Assembly (NCBI RefSeq): GCF_013266735.1
Contig: NZ_JABSNU010000025.1
Coordinates: forward strand, 1-40,676
Direction: 5' to 3'
DNA length: 40,676 nt
Source of the DNA: Pedobacter foliorum
GTDB lineage: Bacteria; Bacteroidota; Bacteroidia; Sphingobacteriales; Sphingobacteriaceae
Shown here piece after piece: positions 15,600 through 24,331 of the stretch (position 1 is its first letter; every line of letters begins with the position of its first letter). Position numbers and translations under genes: made by a program. Under the pieces are notes generated by a model. The model ran no database searches. It was given only the letters and a program-made list of their open reading frames with translations, and had not been told where the DNA came from.

Positions 15600-17057
15600 T
15601 TAAAACCAGAGTGTTCCCTCGTGATATATTGGAATCCTAATCAGGAATAAACTTCCTTGAGCCAGTCTTTTAAGCTTGATGGAGCCATTATGAGTTGTTA
15701 ATACACGTTGTGCATGTGTAAGCCCTAAACCACCAGCCCTCTTCTTCGTTGTAAAGAATGGCTCAAAGATCTTCTCTTGATTTTTAGGATCCACACCTAC
15801 CCCATTATCTTCAACTCCAATCTCATACATACCCCTATCAGCTGTACTTGTTATATGAATCATCTTAGGGTAACTCTGCATAGACTCCACCGCATTGTTA
15901 ATCACACTAATCAGTGCATTTTTGATTTTAGGCTTATCAAGTAACACTTTTTGTTCCGATTGATGAAACTGGGTGGTCAACTTTATATTGTGCCCTACTA
16001 TCAAATCCTCAACATCAGAAATAGCCTCTTCAATTACCGTTAAAATATTGTGTCGCTGAAGATTAAGCGTCTTTGTTTCCGTACTGGAGATAAAGTTTTG
16101 CATCAGCTGATTTACCCTATCGCAATTACTCTTTATAATCTCCAGGCACGATTGAACCGTTTCATTATAAACAATTGCAGGCTCTGCAGCTAACTCATCT
16201 AACGCCAGGTTTATGGTGCTTAAAGGATCTCTGATTTCCTCTCCTAGCCCTTTTGCAATATGTTCAGAAATAGACATTTTACCCAAGCTAACTGATCGCT
16301 CTTCTATATTTTTTCTATAACTAAGATCATGGATTATAGTATGATAAACCTCCTTTACATTAACCATATCGGTTTGAATAAATGAGGATAGACTACAGTA
16401 GCAAGCCTCGACTCTACCCGAAATCAATTCACATTCAAAGTCACTAAGAGAGCCGCTACGCTCCATTAGCTCCCTAAATTTTTCGCCATCTTCAGCATTT
16501 TTAAAAATAGCACTTGTATTTAATTGGAGTATTTCCGAACGCTCATAGCCAAGAAATTTTAATCCTGCGCTATTAATGTCATAAATTTTCCCAAAATAGT
16601 CTGACACTAGAATAGGATCCTTTGCCTGCTCAAAAATAGCCCTATACTTCCGTTCGCTATCTTTCAGCGCCTTTGTCACACTCGCCTCCTTAATAGAATA
16701 GCGAATGCTGCGATCCAACGAAGAAGGCTCTATTTCGTCCTTTATCAGGTAATCTGCCGCTCCTATGTTCATGGCTTGCTCGTCAATAGCTAAATCACCC
16801 TTACCTGTAAGTATGATTATAGGTTGCTCACACCCCGAGTTAATTGCTTCATTAAGCAAATCAATGCCAGTACCCTTTCCCAATCTATAATCTACCAGGT
16901 AAACATCAAATTGTTTCTTTAAAATAGAGCCAATCCCTTTCTCATAACTATTAACCCACGATAACTCATACGACGACGAAATCTGATCAAACACACCCTT
17001 AGTAAGGATGTAATCATCTTCATCATCATCAATTAATAAAACTTTTACCTGTCTCAT
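15600..17057 (-). CDS. Receiver-PAS-ATPase signalling protein lacking the H-box histidine
   Basis: A 485-aa protein from ATG 17057 (MRQVKVLLIDDDEDD), 13 bases behind the kinase gene. Order: receiver domain (1-125, phospho-acceptor Asp56 in LVDYRLG), PAS domain (about 138-250), dimerisation region, and a HATPase domain with N-box (NALISVINNAVESM), DNGVGVD and GGLGL. In the dimerisation helix the expected H-E-x-R-x-P-L reads E273-E-I-R-D-P-L, so the phosphoacceptor His is Glu; the nearest His is 266. ATP binding may persist without histidine phosphorylation. The last residues EGTLWF are unusual and may come from the AI-2E gene remnant beyond the stop. It may act as receiver output or allosteric partner of the upstream kinase. 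Confidence 0.82.
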   Translation of the reverse strand: MRQVKVLLIDDDEDDYILTKGVFDQISSSYELSWVNSYEKGIGSILKKQFDVYLVDYRLGKGTGIDLLNEAINSGCEQPIIILTGKGDLAIDEQAMNIGAADYLIKDEIEPSSLDRSIRYSIKEASVTKALKDSERKYRAIFEQAKDPILVSDYFGKIYDINSAGLKFLGYERSEILQLNTSAIFKNAEDGEKFRELMERSGSLSDFECELISGRVEACYCSLSSFIQTDMVNVKEVYHTIIHDLSYRKNIEERSVSLGKMSISEHIAKGLGEEIRDPLSTINLALDELAAEPAIVYNETVQSCLEIIKSNCDRVNQLMQNFISSTETKTLNLQRHNILTVIEEAISDVEDLIVGHNIKLTTQFHQSEQKVLLDKPKIKNALISVINNAVESMQSYPKMIHITSTADRGMYEIGVEDNGVGVDPKNQEKIFEPFFTTKKRAGGLGLTHAQRVLTTHNGSIKLKRLAQGSLFLIRIPIYHEGTLWF

Positions 17058-17070
17058 TATTACACTCTTT

Positions 17071-18708
17071 TCATTTGTTTTGTTTCTTTGGCAGAATAAC
17101 CACAAAAGCCGCCCCATTTCCAGGCCTGCTTTCTGCAGAAATAAATCCTGAATGGTTATCGGCTATCCTCTTACATATTGCCAACCCAATACCTGTACCT
17201 TCATAATCAGCACGCGAGTGCAAACGATGAAAAATATCAAATATTTTCAAAGCGTCCTCAGTTTCAAAGCCGATTCCATTGTCCTTAACTTCAACCACAC
17301 AGTAGATGTGATTTCTATTAGCCTCTGGTATATTCAAATCATAACCGTATTTCATACTGCATGACATTTCTATACAAGGTGACTCATTTTGATTGGTGAA
17401 TTTCAGAGAATTTCCAATTAGATTTTGAAAAAGCTGCATCAATTGACTTTCAACACCTTCTATTTCATCATCTTCAAGGTCAATCTTTACCGTTGCCTTC
17501 TTTGCCTCTATTATAAAATCAAGATCACTTAATGTTTTACTTACAATGTCAGTCAATCTAAGTTTAGTAAAACTTTTATTGCCTCTTGTAAGCTTGGAAA
17601 AGGTTAAGAGGTCATCAATCAAAGCACGCATTCTCTCTGATGCACCTCTCATTCTACCAATATAATCCTGGGCTTCTTCATTCATCTGCCCTGCATATTT
17701 ATCCTTTAAGCGATCACCAAAAGCCTGTATTTTTCTTAAAGGCTCTTGTAAATCATGCGATGCTACATAAGCAAACTGCTCCAAATCCTGATTGGACCGA
17801 TTCAGTTCAACTACCTTTTCTTCAAGCTGCACCTGCGCCTCTCTTAACTGTGTTACATCCTGTGTGTTACCAATATAAGCATAGTTATTATTAAGGCCAA
17901 TTCTTTTATATTCGGCAGTTGTAAGTACATGCCTGATCTCTCCGGAAGGCAGTACAATCCTGTAATTTATCTTAAATAGTGTTTTGTCCTGCTTGGCTTT
18001 ATAAAAATTATCCATAAAGAACTGAATATCATCTTCATGAACAAGTGCTTTATAAAACGCGAAATTAACAAAGACCGAATGGGGTAGAAACCCATGTATG
18101 TTATACATCTCATCGGACCAGAGAATAAACTCTTTCCCATCAACCCATTCCCAGCTTCCACTGTGTGATACCATTTCCGCTTCTCTTAACAGAGATTCGT
18201 TTATTTTAAGCTTTAAAACCGCTTCTTTAAGCTCTGTAACATCCTGTATAGTACCAACAAGCTTGGCCTCCCCTTCGATGTAAAACCCTTGCCCCAGCAC
18301 ATACTTTCTTGCACCTGATGGCTGTATAATTTGGTATTCTACAGCAAAAGAGGTTTTGTTTTCAACAGCAGATTTTAACTCTTTAGCTACCTTTTCTCTA
18401 TACTCCGGAGCAATAACCTGCTCATTGATCGAGGCGTCCGGCAAAAAATCATCATTCTTAAAGCCATACACCCTGTATAACTCTTCGGACCATTTAACTT
18501 GTCTGCTTTCTACAAAAACCTCCCAGCTACCAAGGTGAGTAATACGTTCGGCAAGGTTAAGCACTTCAACCCGTTCATTTAGATACTTGTTCTGCTTTTG
18601 TAGCATTGCTGCCTCAGCCTTTAGTCCATTAACTACCGACATACTCCTAAAAAGGAAATATGCCAGTACCAATAGTCCAATAAAGATGACAGTAGCTACC
18701 AATAACAC
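17071..18708 (-). CDS. PAS-containing sensor histidine kinase
   Basis: A 545-aa kinase starting at GTG 18708, one base behind the stop of the sigma54 regulator. It has one N-terminal membrane helix (2-21), a coiled coil, two PAS domains with PAC ends (about 50-165 and 175-295; GTIQDVTEL and GNTQDVTQL), an H-box ASHDLQEPLRKI with His318, and a complete ATPase domain (NLIGNSLKFT, DNGIGF, GTGIGLAICKRI). The HDLQEP box is the type common in PAS and phytochrome-like kinases. It is likely the kinase for the sigma54 regulator; the signal is unknown. Confidence 0.88.
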   Translation of the reverse strand: MLLVATVIFIGLLVLAYFLFRSMSVVNGLKAEAAMLQKQNKYLNERVEVLNLAERITHLGSWEVFVESRQVKWSEELYRVYGFKNDDFLPDASINEQVIAPEYREKVAKELKSAVENKTSFAVEYQIIQPSGARKYVLGQGFYIEGEAKLVGTIQDVTELKEAVLKLKINESLLREAEMVSHSGSWEWVDGKEFILWSDEMYNIHGFLPHSVFVNFAFYKALVHEDDIQFFMDNFYKAKQDKTLFKINYRIVLPSGEIRHVLTTAEYKRIGLNNNYAYIGNTQDVTQLREAQVQLEEKVVELNRSNQDLEQFAYVASHDLQEPLRKIQAFGDRLKDKYAGQMNEEAQDYIGRMRGASERMRALIDDLLTFSKLTRGNKSFTKLRLTDIVSKTLSDLDFIIEAKKATVKIDLEDDEIEGVESQLMQLFQNLIGNSLKFTNQNESPCIEMSCSMKYGYDLNIPEANRNHIYCVVEVKDNGIGFETEDALKIFDIFHRLHSRADYEGTGIGLAICKRIADNHSGFISAESRPGNGAAFVVILPKKQNK

Positions 18709-18709
18709 T

Positions 18710-20110
18710 TTATGTATCCAAATTAATCGCTCTCATTTTATTGTACAATGTTTTTCTATCGATGTTTAGAATTTTAGCCGCCTTGGTTTTATTAAAGTTT
18801 ACTTCTCTTAAAACTTTCAAGATGGCATCATACTCTGCTTCCAGGGCTGCATTTTTTAAATCCCTTGGCTTTTCGATACGTGAAATTGAGCTTTCAATGG
18901 CCGATGCCTTAGCATAAGTAGAAATTTCAAGCGGAAGGGCTTTCAATTGTATTTCCTGACTTTCAGTAAGCAAAGTAGCTCTTCTCACTACATTTTTAAG
19001 CTCCCTTACATTGCCTGGCCAGTTATAGGTTAAGAAACAGTCTACAACTTCTTCAGAAAAGCCCTGAACATTCCTTGAAAGCTCTTGGTTTGCTACATCT
19101 AAAAATGTGTATGCGAAAACCATGATATCATCACCACGCTGACTTAAAGGCGGTAAGCCAATAGAAAACTCATTAAACCTATGGTAAAGATCTTCTCTAA
19201 ACTTTCCTTTCTGAATAGCATTCGAAAGATTTTCATTCGTTGCAACGATAATCCTTACATCCAAATCAATCTCTTTTGTACTTCCAATTCTTTTGATTTT
19301 ACGCTCCTGTACAGTTCTTAGTAAAGCAGCTTGAATATCATAAGAAAGATTTCCAACCTCATCTAAAAATAACGTACCGCCATTAGCCATTTCAAAATGA
19401 CCTATTTTAGTATAAAGCGCACCTGTAAACGATCCTTTCTCATGACCAAAAAACTCACTACCGGCCAATTCCTTTGTTAACGAACCACAGTCCATTGCAA
19501 CAAAAGGGCGGTCTTTCCTTGGGCTATTTAAATGGATTGCCTTGGCAACAGATTCTTTCCCTGTACCACTTTCTCCAGTTAAAATCACACTATATGATGT
19601 TGGCGCAACCAACTGAATTTGCTTTAAGAGTTCTTTTGAAGCAGGACTTTGTCCAGCTACGAAGTTATCTACTTGCTTATATGCTTGCTTGGCTGCTTTT
19701 TGTTTAGGCGTTTCAGATGAAGTTTCAGATTGATTGGTATTTAATGCAATCTGCGTTTCTATCGCTTTATTTATCGTGTTTAAAATTTCATCCGGATATA
19801 AAGGCTTGGTGATATAGTCATATGCTCCCAGCTTAATCAACTCAACAGCCAGTTTAATATCTGAATAGCCGGTAATAATGATTACACCTGTACTAGGATA
19901 ACTTTCCTTTATTTTAATCAACATCTCTCTCCCGTCTGTATCCTCTAGCCTATAATCACATAAAACAAGATCATAAGCTTCCTTAGCCAGGTAATCCATT
20001 GCTGCAACTCCACTTGTAGCTGTTGACACACTAAATGAATTCCTGGTTAAAAATTTGGATAACAGCACTCCGATGTTTACCTCATCGTCAACAATTAATA
20101 TTTTTCTCAT
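18710..20110 (-). CDS. Sigma54-dependent response regulator, NtrC family
   Basis: A 466-aa activator with an N-terminal receiver (Asp52 in LCDYRLED, Lys102 in TKPLYP), a central AAA+ domain (Walker A GESGTGKE 179-186, Walker B FLDE 248-251), and a C-terminal Fis-type helix-turn-helix (about 424-466, NKTKAAKILNIDRKTLYNKM). The sigma54-contact loop reads GSFTGA (226-231) instead of GAFTGA. It is the first gene of the operon with the two kinase-like genes. Target promoters would need sigma54; I found no convincing -24/-12 element in the window. Confidence 0.93.
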   Translation of the reverse strand: MRKILIVDDEVNIGVLLSKFLTRNSFSVSTATSGVAAMDYLAKEAYDLVLCDYRLEDTDGREMLIKIKESYPSTGVIIITGYSDIKLAVELIKLGAYDYITKPLYPDEILNTINKAIETQIALNTNQSETSSETPKQKAAKQAYKQVDNFVAGQSPASKELLKQIQLVAPTSYSVILTGESGTGKESVAKAIHLNSPRKDRPFVAMDCGSLTKELAGSEFFGHEKGSFTGALYTKIGHFEMANGGTLFLDEVGNLSYDIQAALLRTVQERKIKRIGSTKEIDLDVRIIVATNENLSNAIQKGKFREDLYHRFNEFSIGLPPLSQRGDDIMVFAYTFLDVANQELSRNVQGFSEEVVDCFLTYNWPGNVRELKNVVRRATLLTESQEIQLKALPLEISTYAKASAIESSISRIEKPRDLKNAALEAEYDAILKVLREVNFNKTKAAKILNIDRKTLYNKMRAINLDT

Positions 20111-20181
20111 ATCACCTAAAAATTAGAGCGCATTATTATGAAATAAATATAACTAGTTTTTTTTACCTGGGAAATATTTTC

Positions 20182-20211
20182 TACAGTTTTATAGAAAAAG
20201 TATACAGTTTT
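20182..20211. promoter_or_regulatory. Paired TACAGTTTT repeats upstream of the sigma54 regulator operon
   Basis: TACAGTTTT occurs at 20182-20190 and 20203-20211, 21 bases apart start to start, which is two helical turns. They lie 70-100 bases upstream of the regulator ATG. This could be a tandem protein-binding site; no family is suggested. Confidence 0.3.
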
Positions 20212-20227
20212 TTTCACACATCACGAC

Positions 20228-20267
20228 AAAGCCCCATTGATTCTCAAAAAAGAATCAATGGGGCTTT
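20228..20267. terminator. Hairpin behind the enoyl-CoA hydratase gene
   Basis: AAAGCCCCATTGATTCT (20228-20244) and AGAATCAATGGGGCTTT (20251-20267) form a perfect 17-bp stem with a 6-base loop. The gene ending at 20282 runs towards it. There is no long T tract on either side, so termination is likely but not textbook. Confidence 0.65.
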
Positions 20268-20281
20268 ACTATTTGAGGACT

Positions 20282-21064
20282 TTATTTCCCGATAAACACC
20301 GGTTTTCTCTTTTCAAGAAAAGCCGTAGTTCCTTCCTTAAAATCCAAAGTATCAAAGCATTTACCAAATTCTTTGATCTCAGTTTCGAAGCCATCAACAT
20401 CATATTGCAATGATGCATTTATAGATTTTATAGCACTAGCGACGGCCAATGGCGCCCTTAGCTTTATTTTATTTAAAATTTCTTCCGCTTTAGCAATGAG
20501 CTCTGCTTGTGGAACAGTATAATTCACCAATCCTATTTTTTCTGCCTGAGCAGCGGTAATCATATCAGCAGTTGTAATCATCTCAATCGCCTTGCCTTTA
20601 CCAACTAACTGAGTTAATCTTTGCGTACCTCCGTATCCTGGAATTAATCCCAGACTAACCTCCGGCAAGCCCAGCTTTGCATTATCTGAGGCAATACGAA
20701 TATGGCAAGCCATTGCCAACTCAAGTCCGCCACCCAAAGCAAATCCGTTTATAGCGGCAATCACAGGCTTAGGACAGCTTTCAATAGCATCAAATACGTT
20801 TTTATGTCCAGCTCGCGCAAGCTCCTCACCCTCTTCAATACTATAATTAGAAAACTCCGAAATATCAGCTCCGGCAACAAAAGCTTTCTCTCCTGCTCCG
20901 GTAAGCAAAACTCCACGCACCTCGTCATTATTCGCTGCAAGCTCAATTGCTTCCGCCAATTCAGTCAAGGTATCTTTATTTAAAGCATTTAACTTATGTT
21001 CACGGTTTATGGTAACATAAAGAACATTGTCCCTTATTTCCGATAAGATATTTTGATTAGCCAT
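20282..21064 (-). CDS. Enoyl-CoA hydratase/isomerase family protein (crotonase)
   Basis: A 260-aa crotonase. The oxyanion-hole segment AFVAGADISEF and the two catalytic glutamates, Glu115 (GGGLELA) and Glu135 (LPEVSLGLIPGYGG), have the same 20-residue spacing as in rat crotonase. It should hydrate short 2-enoyl-CoA esters such as crotonyl-CoA in fatty-acid or amino-acid catabolism. It starts 3 bases behind the B12-binding protein gene, so the two are co-expressed, pointing to acyl-CoA rearrangement or branched-chain degradation. Confidence 0.9.
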   Translation of the reverse strand: MANQNILSEIRDNVLYVTINREHKLNALNKDTLTELAEAIELAANNDEVRGVLLTGAGEKAFVAGADISEFSNYSIEEGEELARAGHKNVFDAIESCPKPVIAAINGFALGGGLELAMACHIRIASDNAKLGLPEVSLGLIPGYGGTQRLTQLVGKGKAIEMITTADMITAAQAEKIGLVNYTVPQAELIAKAEEILNKIKLRAPLAVASAIKSINASLQYDVDGFETEIKEFGKCFDTLDFKEGTTAFLEKRKPVFIGK

Positions 21065-21067
21065 AAT

Positions 21068-21487
21068 CTAGAAATTTCTGTTTTCAGCAACCCAATTTTT
21101 AATATAATCTACTATTGTCACCATTGTAGTCCCGGGCGCAAATAACTCCCCAACACCAATCTCCTTAAGCTTTTTCATGTCACTTTCGGGGATAATCCCT
21201 CCGCCTGTAAGCAAAACATCGGTCAATTGTTTTTGCTTCATGATCTCTACAATTTTAGGGAAAACAGTCATGTGAGCACCCGACAGGATAGAAATCCCAA
21301 TGGCATCAACATCTTCCTGCAAGGCGGTATTTACAACCATCTCAGGAGTTTGTCTCAATCCTGTATAAATTACTTCCATACCGGCATCCCGTAAGGATGT
21401 TGCAATAACTTTTGCGCCTCTGTCATGACCATCCAACCCAACCTTTGCCACTAAAACCCGTATCGGCCTGTTTAACGTTTTGCTCAT
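21068..21487 (-). CDS. Stand-alone cobalamin-binding domain protein (mutase small-subunit type)
   Basis: A 139-aa protein that is only a B12-binding domain. The base-off/His-on motif D19-G-H21-D-R-G24 is intact, with SGAH and LLTGGGIIP for the nucleotide tail. It matches the C-terminal domain of methylmalonyl-CoA mutase or the small subunit of isobutyryl-CoA-type mutases. The catalytic barrel subunit is not in the window. The overlap in transcription with a crotonase suggests an acyl-CoA mutase pathway; the actual substrate cannot be read from the sequence. Confidence 0.88.
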   Translation of the reverse strand: MSKTLNRPIRVLVAKVGLDGHDRGAKVIATSLRDAGMEVIYTGLRQTPEMVVNTALQEDVDAIGISILSGAHMTVFPKIVEIMKQKQLTDVLLTGGGIIPESDMKKLKEIGVGELFAPGTTMVTIVDYIKNWVAENRNF

Positions 21488-21538
21488 AATTTATACTAAT
21501 AGTAGGTGGTAAATGTAAGTAAATTAGCGCTTTTATGT

Positions 21539-21546
21539 TAACTTTG
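21539..21546 (+). promoter_or_regulatory. -7 box of glnS
   Basis: TAACTTTG matches TAnnTTTG, 20 bases before the glnS ATG at 21567. The intergenic region 21488-21566 also serves the divergent B12-binding gene. Confidence 0.5.
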
Positions 21547-21566
21547 GCACTAAATTTACAGTTTTT

Positions 21567-23228
21567 ATGAGTGAAGAAAGATCATTGAACTTCATTGAAG
21601 AAATCATTGAGAACGATTTAAATAGCGGAAGATACGAAACACTAATCACCCGTTTCCCACCAGAACCGAATGGATATTTGCATATAGGCCACGCAAAAGC
21701 CATATGCCTAAACTTTGGACTAACAAAAAAATACGGCGGCTACACAAACCTTAGGTTTGACGACACCAATCCGGTTACTGAAAAAACCGAATACGTAGAC
21801 AGTCAACAGGCAGATATTAAGTGGCTTGGCTTTGAATGGAAAAACGAATTATATACTTCTGATTATTTCGATTCACTATATGAATTTGCCGTAACCCTTA
21901 TTAAAAAAGGTTTGGCATACGTAGACGATAGCACTGCTGAAGAAATTGCCGAATTAAAAGGAACACCTACTGAAGCAGGTAAAGACAGTCCATACAGAAA
22001 CCGCAGCGTTGAGGAAAATCTTGATCTTTTCAGCAGAATGAAAAGTGGAGAGCTTCCTGACGGAACTTGCACCCTGCGTGCGAAAATAGATATGGCTAGC
22101 CCTAACATGATCATGAGGGATCCAGTTATCTATCGTATTAAACATGCAGAACATCACAGAACAGGCAACAAATGGTGCATTTACCCAATGTACGATTTTG
22201 CACATGGACAAAGTGATAGCATTGAAAGCATTACACATTCTATCTGTACTCTTGAGTACGTGGCGCATCGCGAATTGTACGATTGGTTAATTGAGAAACT
22301 TGAAATATTCCCTTCTAAACAATACGAATTTGCCCGTTTAAACCTTTCTTATACGGTTATGAGTAAGCGTAAGCTACTTCAATTGGTAAACGAAGGTGTG
22401 GTAAGCGGATGGGATGACCCTCGTATGCCTACAATAAGCGGATTAAGACGTCGTGGTTACACTCCGGAAAGTATCAGAGAGTTTTGCGAAAGAATCGGAA
22501 TTGCTAAAAGAGAGAACCTTATTGAACTTAGTCTTTTGGAGTTCTGTGTTCGTGAGCACTTAAATAAAACTGCAAACAGGGTTATGGCGGTATTAGATCC
22601 TATCAAAATGATCATTACCAATTATCCTGAAGGACAAAACGACATCCTTATTGGTGAAAACAATCCTGAAGCAGAAGATAAAGGCGGAACAAGAGAAATC
22701 CCTTTCAGCAATGAACTATGGATTGAGCGCGAAGACTTCATGGAAGAGCCTGCAAAAAAATGGTTCAGACTAGCTCCGGGAGCAATGGTAAGACTTAAAC
22801 ATGCTTACATTGTGAAATGCGAAGACTTTAAGAAAGATGCTGATGGTAATGTAACTGAAATATACTGTACTTATATTCCTGAATCTAAGAGTGGAGAAGA
22901 TACAAGTGGCATCAACGTTAAAGGCACTATTCATTGGGTTAGCAGCAAACACGCTAAAAGCGCTGAGATAAGAATGTACGATCGTCTATTTACTTCGGAA
23001 TCTCCAGATGCTGAAGAAGGCGATTTCAAAGACTATTTGAACCCAGACAGCATTGAAATCATAAAACAAGCGTATATAGAGCCTTACTTAGCAAATGCAG
23101 ATAAGGATGCTCGTTATCAGTTTATCAGAAAAGGATACTACTGCTTAGATAAAGATTCTACTCCGGAAAACCTGGTATTTAACCGTACCGTTTCCCTTAA
23201 AGATGCCTGGGCGAAAGCCAATAAATAG
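21567..23228 (+). CDS. glnS: Glutaminyl-tRNA synthetase
   Basis: A 553-aa class I synthetase charging tRNA-Gln directly. The HIGH motif is in PPEPNGYLHIGHAKA and the KMSKS-type motif reads VMSKRKL. The MRDPVIYRI and YPMYDFAHGQSDSIE segments distinguish GlnRS from GluRS. A separate gltX at 34020 supports direct charging, so the Glu-tRNA-Gln amidotransferase route is not needed for Gln. It is a single gene with own promoter and shared terminator. Confidence 0.96.
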   Translation: MSEERSLNFIEEIIENDLNSGRYETLITRFPPEPNGYLHIGHAKAICLNFGLTKKYGGYTNLRFDDTNPVTEKTEYVDSQQADIKWLGFEWKNELYTSDYFDSLYEFAVTLIKKGLAYVDDSTAEEIAELKGTPTEAGKDSPYRNRSVEENLDLFSRMKSGELPDGTCTLRAKIDMASPNMIMRDPVIYRIKHAEHHRTGNKWCIYPMYDFAHGQSDSIESITHSICTLEYVAHRELYDWLIEKLEIFPSKQYEFARLNLSYTVMSKRKLLQLVNEGVVSGWDDPRMPTISGLRRRGYTPESIREFCERIGIAKRENLIELSLLEFCVREHLNKTANRVMAVLDPIKMIITNYPEGQNDILIGENNPEAEDKGGTREIPFSNELWIEREDFMEEPAKKWFRLAPGAMVRLKHAYIVKCEDFKKDADGNVTEIYCTYIPESKSGEDTSGINVKGTIHWVSSKHAKSAEIRMYDRLFTSESPDAEEGDFKDYLNPDSIEIIKQAYIEPYLANADKDARYQFIRKGYYCLDKDSTPENLVFNRTVSLKDAWAKANK

Positions 23229-23251
23229 GCAGGATTATTATCCTAACGACT

Positions 23252-23294
23252 AAAAAAACGGTCTGATCATTCGAATGATCAGACCGTTTTTTTT
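23252..23294. terminator. Bidirectional terminator between glnS and the amidase gene
   Basis: ACGGTCTGATCATT and AATGATCAGACCGT form a perfect stem (23258-23287), with A7 on the left and T8 on the right. It therefore works as an intrinsic terminator for both convergent genes. Confidence 0.92.
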
Positions 23295-24126
23295 ACATAT
23301 ACTTTTTATACAAATTAAACAGAATCAGCTTAACCGCCGGCGTCAATTCCGGTGTTACATCTGTTTGCACAAAGTGAATCTTGAATGCTACAATTGCAGC
23401 TGGAACATTACTAACGTCATATCCAATAATCTTCAACGCCAACGTAGTATCAAAATTATCTGGCGGCATTACAAGAACGCTATCATACCACAACCCATAC
23501 CCCTTTTCTGCGAATCTTTTCCATGGAAAATTAGCCGGATCAACCTTTCTCCTCGGCGCCACATCTGAATGGCCGATAAAGTTTGCCGTTGGGATTTTAT
23601 ATCTGGTTTTTAATGTAGAAAGCAAAGTCATTAAGCTTTGTAGCTGAACCTCAGAATAAGGCTCAGTACCTGAATTATCAATCTCAATCCCAATAGAAGA
23701 AGAGTTTAAATCCGTATCGTTACCCCACTTGCCAACACCGGCATGATTAGCTCTTAAATAATCATTTACCATCTGAATTACCTTACCATCTCTTCCAACC
23801 ACATAATGTGCGCTCACCTCTGTTTTGGCAATTGTAAAAGTTTTTATAGTCTGGTCAGAAGATTTCTGAGCAGTATGATGAAGAATTACAAAATTAGGCC
23901 TGCGTATTCCAAAATTAACTGACCCAACCCACGACTGAAGCGCCGGATCAGGAAGCGAAGCCCCCTGATCTGTGGGAGGCATTGATTTTATAGTCTCTGC
24001 AAACTCCCCCGCCTTTTTCTTATACACCTTGTTTGTAGCAGCATATTTACCTGTAGAACAGGACGAAAGTATAAGAATAGCAAAAATATAGAGGTAGTTT
24101 TTTTTAAATTTGATCTGATGTATCAT
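23293..24126 (-). CDS. N-acetylmuramoyl-L-alanine amidase, lipoprotein (Amidase_2/AmiD-like)
   Basis: A 277-aa exported lipoprotein: hydrophobic signal (11-20) followed by lipobox LSSC with Cys23. The catalytic domain (about 75-215) has FVILHHTAQK (His83/84), IGIEIDNSG, GHSDVAPRRKVDP with His186 and Asp196, the zinc ligands of the AmpD/AmiD/PGRP fold. It should cleave the MurNAc-L-Ala bond in peptidoglycan or its fragments in the envelope. The C-terminal 60 residues resemble the helical tail of AmiD. Stop and terminator are shared with glnS. Confidence 0.88.
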   Translation of the reverse strand: MIHQIKFKKNYLYIFAILILSSCSTGKYAATNKVYKKKAGEFAETIKSMPPTDQGASLPDPALQSWVGSVNFGIRRPNFVILHHTAQKSSDQTIKTFTIAKTEVSAHYVVGRDGKVIQMVNDYLRANHAGVGKWGNDTDLNSSSIGIEIDNSGTEPYSEVQLQSLMTLLSTLKTRYKIPTANFIGHSDVAPRRKVDPANFPWKRFAEKGYGLWYDSVLVMPPDNFDTTLALKIIGYDVSNVPAAIVAFKIHFVQTDVTPELTPAVKLILFNLYKKYM

Positions 24127-24331
24127 AATGAAAAGATAGAGGGTGTGAAATTACTATTTTTTACTACTTTAGTCGCAATTAAATCTGTGCTACCAAACCT
24201 GCTTTGCCTAATGCAGGCCATGTAGTCATAAAAACACTAACTAAAACATGAAACTATTATAAGCCTTATTTGCTTATATAACTAACGTATAATTGCTTAT
24301 GATAGCTTCACAGGTGCAAAAAAAATCATAT

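Noticed and set aside
20111..20281. Sigma54 (-24/-12) promoter ahead of the NtrC-type regulator
   Set aside because: No TGGCAC-N5-TTGC-like sequence with correct GG/GC spacing was found on the minus strand.
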